DNA from: Rubrobacter sp. | Lineage (GTDB): Bacteria > Actinomycetota > Rubrobacteria > Rubrobacterales > Rubrobacteraceae | NCBI GenBank assembly: GCA_016781725.1 | Contig: JADDPU010000184.1 | Location: 1-10,702 of the forward strand | Length of the DNA stretch: 10,702 bases | Reading direction: 5' to 3' | Shown here: positions 6,559 to 10,702 of the stretch, piece after piece | How the letters are laid out: every line of letters starts with the position of its first letter | How positions within the stretch are numbered: the stretch's first letter is position 1 | Program-made: the position numbers and the translations under genes | Notes under the pieces: generated by a model | Database searches by the model: none | Seen by the model: only the letters and a program-made list of their open reading frames with translations | Told to the model about the DNA's origin: nothing

Positions 6559-7839
6559 CTAGCCAGGAACCCTGTCTTCGTCGAGGCGCAGGGGACCGGG
6601 CTCTTCCAGAACCTTTAGCCTCTCGTCGTCCTCTGCTTCCTCTAGCATCGCCTCCGAGATCCACATCCGGCCAAGCCTGAGGGTGTTCTGGATGCGGACC
6701 AGACGGGCCTCGGCAAGGTCGACGCCGGCGCACATGGTCAGGGCTGCGGCTATCGCCAGCTCGGCCGTGGGCATGGTCATCGGGATCTTTACCGGTGCGG
6801 GCGTCGTGGAGGTGAGGGCGTTCATGTAGGTCGAGGGCCGGTCCATCGCGGCGACGAGGCGCTCGGTCACGACGTCGGCCATGCCGAGGCCGTTGGCGTT
6901 GCCGCCGGTCTCCTCGGTCAGGCCGAGGTAGACCATGCGCTGCACCCTCGGGCCTCCCGAGGCCGCGGTCGTCGCGTAGCGGCCCGTGACGTTCGGGTCG
7001 GCGCCGTCGCCCGAGATGTTCTTGCCGATCTCATCGATGACGAGCACGTCCATCTCGTCGAAGGGGAGGCGGGCGAGGTTGGCTTTGGCCTCTTCCAGCA
7101 ACGGGGCCTCGCCCGCCTCGAGGTCCGCGGCGGGGATGGCCGCTATCTTGCACGGCTCCTCGTGGGCGTTCTCGACGCTGGCGAGGCCGAAGGCTACCTT
7201 GCCGGTCTCGACGGCCACGCGGGCCGCCTCGGGGATGGTGCGGTGGATGTTCTCCCAGCCAGCCGAGTGGATCGAGTGCGCGCCGCGCTGCTTGCCAAGG
7301 CCGATGGCTAGCATCTTTGTGGGCCCGCTCTCGACCGTCCCCCTGAAGGCGGTGTGGGGCTTGACCCTGTTGACGACGATTACCGAGTCGGCCTCGTCGT
7401 GGGCGTTGCGGTCCATAAAGACCTCCACCCCGGCCGGGGTCTCCCCGATCTTCACGGTCTCCATCGTCGCCCGGACCGGGCAGCCGACCCGCTCCTCGCT
7501 CACGCCGAGGTGGGCTAGGACACGCTTTTGCCCCTCGGCACTCGAGGCGCCGTGGCTGCCCATCGCCGGCACCACGAAAGGCCGGGCGCCCGCCTCCTTG
7601 AGGACCTCGACCAGGGCGGCGACGACCTCGTCGATCCTGGCGACGCCCCGGCTGCCGACCCCGATGGCGACCGTGCCCGTGGGGAGCTCCACCGAACCCA
7701 GCGCCTCGCGCACGCCCTCCCTGATATCGGCGAGCGCCGGCGGGGTCTCTATCCGCTGCTCGACGAGCGCGACGCGCGGGAGCTCCACCCCGCGCAAGAC
7801 CTCCTCGAGCTCCTCATAGACGGGCCTCTCGGTCTGCAC
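6559..7839 (-). CDS. LarA-family (DUF2088) nickel-pincer racemase/epimerase homologue
   Basis: Predicted 2-hydroxy-acid racemase or epimerase, 426 residues, close to the 424 of Lactobacillus plantarum lactate racemase LarA. GTG start at 7839, with GGAGGT (plus-strand 7846-7851) 6 bases upstream. LarA uses H108, H174, K184 and H200, with K184 holding the nickel-pincer cofactor. Here H96 (GSHGAS) and H162 (KPHTAFRG) have the same 66-residue separation, K175 in SGPTKMLAIG matches the cofactor lysine, and H191 (or H188) matches H200. The LarA DxTRP motif appears here as VGSRG (R64 kept, aspartate absent), so this is a divergent subgroup. Known homologues act on lactate, malate and sugar acids; the substrate here is open. 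Divergent orientation next to lutABC suggests lactate or a related hydroxy acid. The cofactor genes larB, larC and larE are not in the window. Confidence 0.82.
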   Translation of the reverse strand: MQTERPVYEELEEVLRGVELPRVALVEQRIETPPALADIREGVREALGSVELPTGTVAIGVGSRGVARIDEVVAALVEVLKEAGARPFVVPAMGSHGASSAEGQKRVLAHLGVSEERVGCPVRATMETVKIGETPAGVEVFMDRNAHDEADSVIVVNRVKPHTAFRGTVESGPTKMLAIGLGKQRGAHSIHSAGWENIHRTIPEAARVAVETGKVAFGLASVENAHEEPCKIAAIPAADLEAGEAPLLEEAKANLARLPFDEMDVLVIDEIGKNISGDGADPNVTGRYATTAASGGPRVQRMVYLGLTEETGGNANGLGMADVVTERLVAAMDRPSTYMNALTSTTPAPVKIPMTMPTAELAIAAALTMCAGVDLAEARLVRIQNTLRLGRMWISEAMLEEAEDDERLKVLEEPGPLRLDEDRVPG

Positions 7840-7872
7840 AGCACCACCTCCGAACCGCTTTCCCTACACGGC

Positions 7873-7878
7873 ATTCTA
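7873..7878 (-). promoter_or_regulatory. Candidate -10 element of the LarA-like gene
   Basis: Read on the minus strand this is TAGAAT, 5 of 6 matches to TATAAT, about 33 bases before the GTG start at 7839. A transcript starting about 7 bases downstream would include the ribosome binding site at 7846-7851. No clear -35 box is seen. Confidence 0.4.
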
Positions 7879-7907
7879 CAGGTTCCTGGCCCCAACCGCG
7901 CCCTGGT

Positions 7908-7916
7908 TGCTATACT
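7908..7916 (+). promoter_or_regulatory. lutAp: Extended -10 promoter of lutABC
   Basis: TGCTATACT combines a TGn extension with TATACT (5 of 6 matches to TATAAT), 32 bases before the lutA ATG. The -35 region at the right distance is GC-rich with no good match, consistent with an extended -10 promoter. An inverted repeat, CAACC-N7-GGTTG at 7893-7909, overlaps its upstream edge and could be an operator. Confidence 0.55.
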
Positions 7917-7948
7917 GAAAATTCGATTCACGGGTGGGAGGGGTGTGT

Positions 7949-8689
<741 letters not shown>

Positions 8690-8693
8690 CGAA

Positions 8694-10163
8694 GTGGAGA
8701 CACAGAGACCCGCCCAGAGGCGTGACACCCAGGACCGGCGCCACGAGGGGATCGTAAGCGACGTCGAGGGCTTCAACAAACGGGCCGGCAGGGCCGTAAA
8801 GGACCAGGAGCTCCACGACTCGATCCAAACCTTCACCGGGAAGGCCGTCGCGGCGCGCAACGCCGTCCTGCACGCCCTCCCCGAGGCGCCGGAGCTCAGG
8901 CAGCGGGCGTACCACATAAAAAGAAAGACGATGGCGAACCTCGACCGCTACCTCGAGCAGATGGCCGACAGGGTCGAGGCGCGGGGCGGCAACGTCTTTT
9001 TCGCCGAGGACGGCGAGGCCGTGGTCCGCTACATAGGAGACCTGGCGCGGCGCAAAGAGGCCAAGGTCATCACCAAGGCCAAGAGCATGGCGACCGAGGA
9101 GATAGAGCTCAACCGGCGCCTCGAGGAGGACTACGCCGACCTCGACCTCGAGATCGTCGAGACCGACCTCGGGGAGTGGATCGCCCAGCTCGCCGGGGAC
9201 CACCCCTCGCACATCGTGGGCCCCATCCTGCACATGAACAAGCGCCGGATCACCGAGGTCCTCTCCGGCGTCGCCGGGGAGCAGTTGCCCCCGGACGTCG
9301 AGGCTCTTGGCTCCTTCGCCCGCAGGCGCCTGCGCGAGAAGTTCCTCGCGGCTGACATCGGCATAACGGGGGCTAACTTCGGCGTCGCCGAGACGGGGAC
9401 GGTCGTGACGGTCACCAACGAGGGGAACGCCCGGCTCGTCACCAGCGTCCCGCCGGTCCACGTCGTCGTGATGGGGATAGAGAAGCTGATCCCCTCCTTC
9501 GAGGACCTCTCGGTCTTTACCCGCCTGCTGGCGAGGAGCGGCACCGGCCAGAAGCTCACCGTCTACACCAACTTTATAACCGGCCCTAGAGGCGAGGGCG
9601 AGCTCGACGGGGCCGAGGAGTTCCACCTCGTGCTGCTGGACAACGGCCGCTCGAATATCCTCGGCACCGACTTCGAGGAGGCGCTCTACTGCATCCGCTG
9701 CGGCGCCTGCCTGAACGTCTGCCCGGTCTACCGCCAGACCGGCGGCCACGCCTACGGCTCGACCTACTCGGGACCCATAGGGGCGGTCATCACCCCGCTC
9801 CTCAAAGGCACGAGTGAGGCCAAGGACCTGCCTTTCGCCTCGTCCTTGTGCGGGGCGTGCTGGGAGGCGTGCCCGGTTGGTATACCGTTGCACGACCTCC
9901 TCTTGAAGCTCCGCAACCGACAGGTAGACGAAGGCGTAAGGAGCAAGGGGGAGACGCTGGCTTTCAAGGGCTTCGAGAACACCATGAGGAGCCCGGCCCT
10001 CTTCAAGATCTCGGGCAAGATGGGCCGCGTCGCCCAGAGGCCCCTGCTGAAGGACGGCTCCGTGAGGCCGCTCCCGGGTCCCTTGGGCGCCTGGACAAAC
10101 TCGCGCGACCTGCCGCCTCTGGCGAAGAAGTCCTTCCGCGAGCTGTGGAAGGAGGGGATCTAG
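8694..10163 (+). CDS. lutB: L-lactate dehydrogenase complex subunit LutB, ferredoxin-type Fe-S protein
   Basis: Central electron-transfer subunit of LutABC, 489 residues, slightly longer than Bacillus LutB. Residues from about 80 to 320 form a LUD (DUF162) domain with the signature ITGANFGVAETGTVV. A ferredoxin-like region follows with C333, C336, C339, C343 (CIRCGACLNVCP) and C386, C389, C393 (CGACWEACP). Seven cysteines in this pattern are usual for LutB and support two iron-sulfur clusters. The C-terminal part contains the typical GPLGAWTNSRDLPPLAKKSF segment. The GTG at 8694 lies 4 bases after the lutA stop and has only a weak ribosome site, so translation is probably coupled to lutA. The first 20 residues are charged and poorly conserved in appearance. 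A start slightly further in cannot be excluded, but no better candidate is seen. Confidence 0.94.
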   Translation: METQRPAQRRDTQDRRHEGIVSDVEGFNKRAGRAVKDQELHDSIQTFTGKAVAARNAVLHALPEAPELRQRAYHIKRKTMANLDRYLEQMADRVEARGGNVFFAEDGEAVVRYIGDLARRKEAKVITKAKSMATEEIELNRRLEEDYADLDLEIVETDLGEWIAQLAGDHPSHIVGPILHMNKRRITEVLSGVAGEQLPPDVEALGSFARRRLREKFLAADIGITGANFGVAETGTVVTVTNEGNARLVTSVPPVHVVVMGIEKLIPSFEDLSVFTRLLARSGTGQKLTVYTNFITGPRGEGELDGAEEFHLVLLDNGRSNILGTDFEEALYCIRCGACLNVCPVYRQTGGHAYGSTYSGPIGAVITPLLKGTSEAKDLPFASSLCGACWEACPVGIPLHDLLLKLRNRQVDEGVRSKGETLAFKGFENTMRSPALFKISGKMGRVAQRPLLKDGSVRPLPGPLGAWTNSRDLPPLAKKSFRELWKEGI

Positions 10164-10165
10164 CC

Positions 10166-10702
10166 TTGGCCGGCCGCGCGGAGTTCCTGGATAACATCCG
10201 CCACCGCACCCAGACGGGCCGCTACAAGCCAACCCACGCCCCCGACGTCGCCTGGACCCCGGGCGAGGCCCCGCGCGAGAGCGCCTACATAGACGACCCG
10301 CCGGCGCGCTTCCTCGAGGAGCTCGATGCCCTGGGCGGGCACGGCGCCAGGGTCGGGACGATGGAAGAGGCCCGCGACTACGTCCTGGATCTCGCCCGGA
10401 GCAGGGGGGCGAAGCTCCTGGTGCGGTGGGACGTCGGTGAGCTAGAGGAGCTCGGCGTGGACGGACCGCTCGCCGAAGAGGGGGTTGAGGTCGTCCCCTG
10501 GCGGGACCTTGAGGACTTCCGGACCGTCACCGCGAGGGCCGACGTGGGGCTCTCGACGGCGGAGTGGGCGATAGCCGAGACGGGGAGCCTCGTCCTGACG
10601 AGCGGCCCGGGGAAGGGCCGCACCGTGACGCTCCTGCCGCCGACCTACGTGGCAGTGCTCCCGGCCGAGAGGGTGCTTCGGACCGTCCCGGAGGCCGTGG
10701 AC
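10166..10702 (+). CDS. lutC: L-lactate dehydrogenase complex subunit LutC, LUD domain, 3' end missing
   Basis: Third subunit of the lactate-oxidation complex. The frame starts with TTG at 10166, 2 bases after the lutB stop, with AAGGAGGGG ending 8 bases upstream, and stays open for 179 codons to the right edge. The protein begins LAGRAEFLDNIRHR (the first residue would be Met from TTG), as LutC proteins do. It has the LUD signature in STAEWAIAETGSLVLTSGPG followed by GRTVTLLPPTYVAVLPAERV. LutC usually has about 210-240 residues, so roughly 40-60 are missing beyond the edge. Tight spacing places it in one transcript with lutA and lutB. A TTG start is unusual but is the only codon in a good position relative to the ribosome site. 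Confidence 0.88.
   Translation, partial: MAGRAEFLDNIRHRTQTGRYKPTHAPDVAWTPGEAPRESAYIDDPPARFLEELDALGGHGARVGTMEEARDYVLDLARSRGAKLLVRWDVGELEELGVDGPLAEEGVEVVPWRDLEDFRTVTARADVGLSTAEWAIAETGSLVLTSGPGKGRTVTLLPPTYVAVLPAERVLRTVPEAVD

Noticed and set aside
6537..6574. CAGGGT/ACCCTG inverted repeat between the convergent kinase and LarA-like genes, considered as a bidirectional terminator
   Set aside because: The arms are only 6 bases with a 26-base loop and no U-tract, and one arm lies in coding sequence. A stable terminator is not supported.

Overview
The window looks like chromosome of a GC-rich actinobacterium. Third codon positions are mostly G/C, yet ATA (Ile) and AGG (Arg) codons are common. Together with the gene content this suggests Rubrobacter or a close relative (Rubrobacteria/Thermoleophilia); that assignment is inference. 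I see no mobile elements, tRNA, rRNA or CRISPR, and no stretch over 300 bases lacks a gene.

Layout, left to right: (1) the 3' part of an IlvD/Edd-type dehydratase, most like pentonate/sugar-acid dehydratases (+), cut by the left edge; (2) a stand-alone response-regulator receiver with no output domain (+); (3) a classical short-chain dehydrogenase (+); (4) a secreted, C-terminally anchored protein whose mature N-terminus and four cysteines are spaced as in the inhibitory domain of animal TIMPs (+); (5) an aldo/keto reductase of the D-threo-aldose/L-fucose dehydrogenase type (-); (6) a divergently transcribed FGGY sugar kinase (+), preceded by an 18-codon ORF whose stop overlaps the kinase start; (7) a LarA-family (DUF2088) nickel-pincer racemase/epimerase homologue (-), convergent with the kinase; (8) divergent from it, the lactate-oxidation operon lutA-lutB-lutC (+), with lutC cut by the right edge.

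The metabolic theme is oxidation of sugars and 2-hydroxy acids. The aldo/keto reductase could oxidise an aldose to its lactone. The IlvD/Edd enzyme could dehydrate the resulting aldonate to a 2-keto-3-deoxy acid. The SDR could oxidise a downstream intermediate. If the sugar is a 6-deoxy hexose such as L-fucose or L-rhamnose, such routes end in pyruvate plus lactate or lactaldehyde. The LarA homologue could interconvert 2-hydroxy-acid stereoisomers, and LutABC would oxidise L-lactate to pyruvate. The kinase offers a phosphorylative branch. The lactonase, final aldolase or hydrolase, transporters and nickel-pincer cofactor genes are not in the window, so the pathway is a hypothesis.

The most unusual points are the TIMP-like membrane protein, the LarA homologue beside lutABC with a changed cofactor-site motif, and the leader ORF in front of the kinase.
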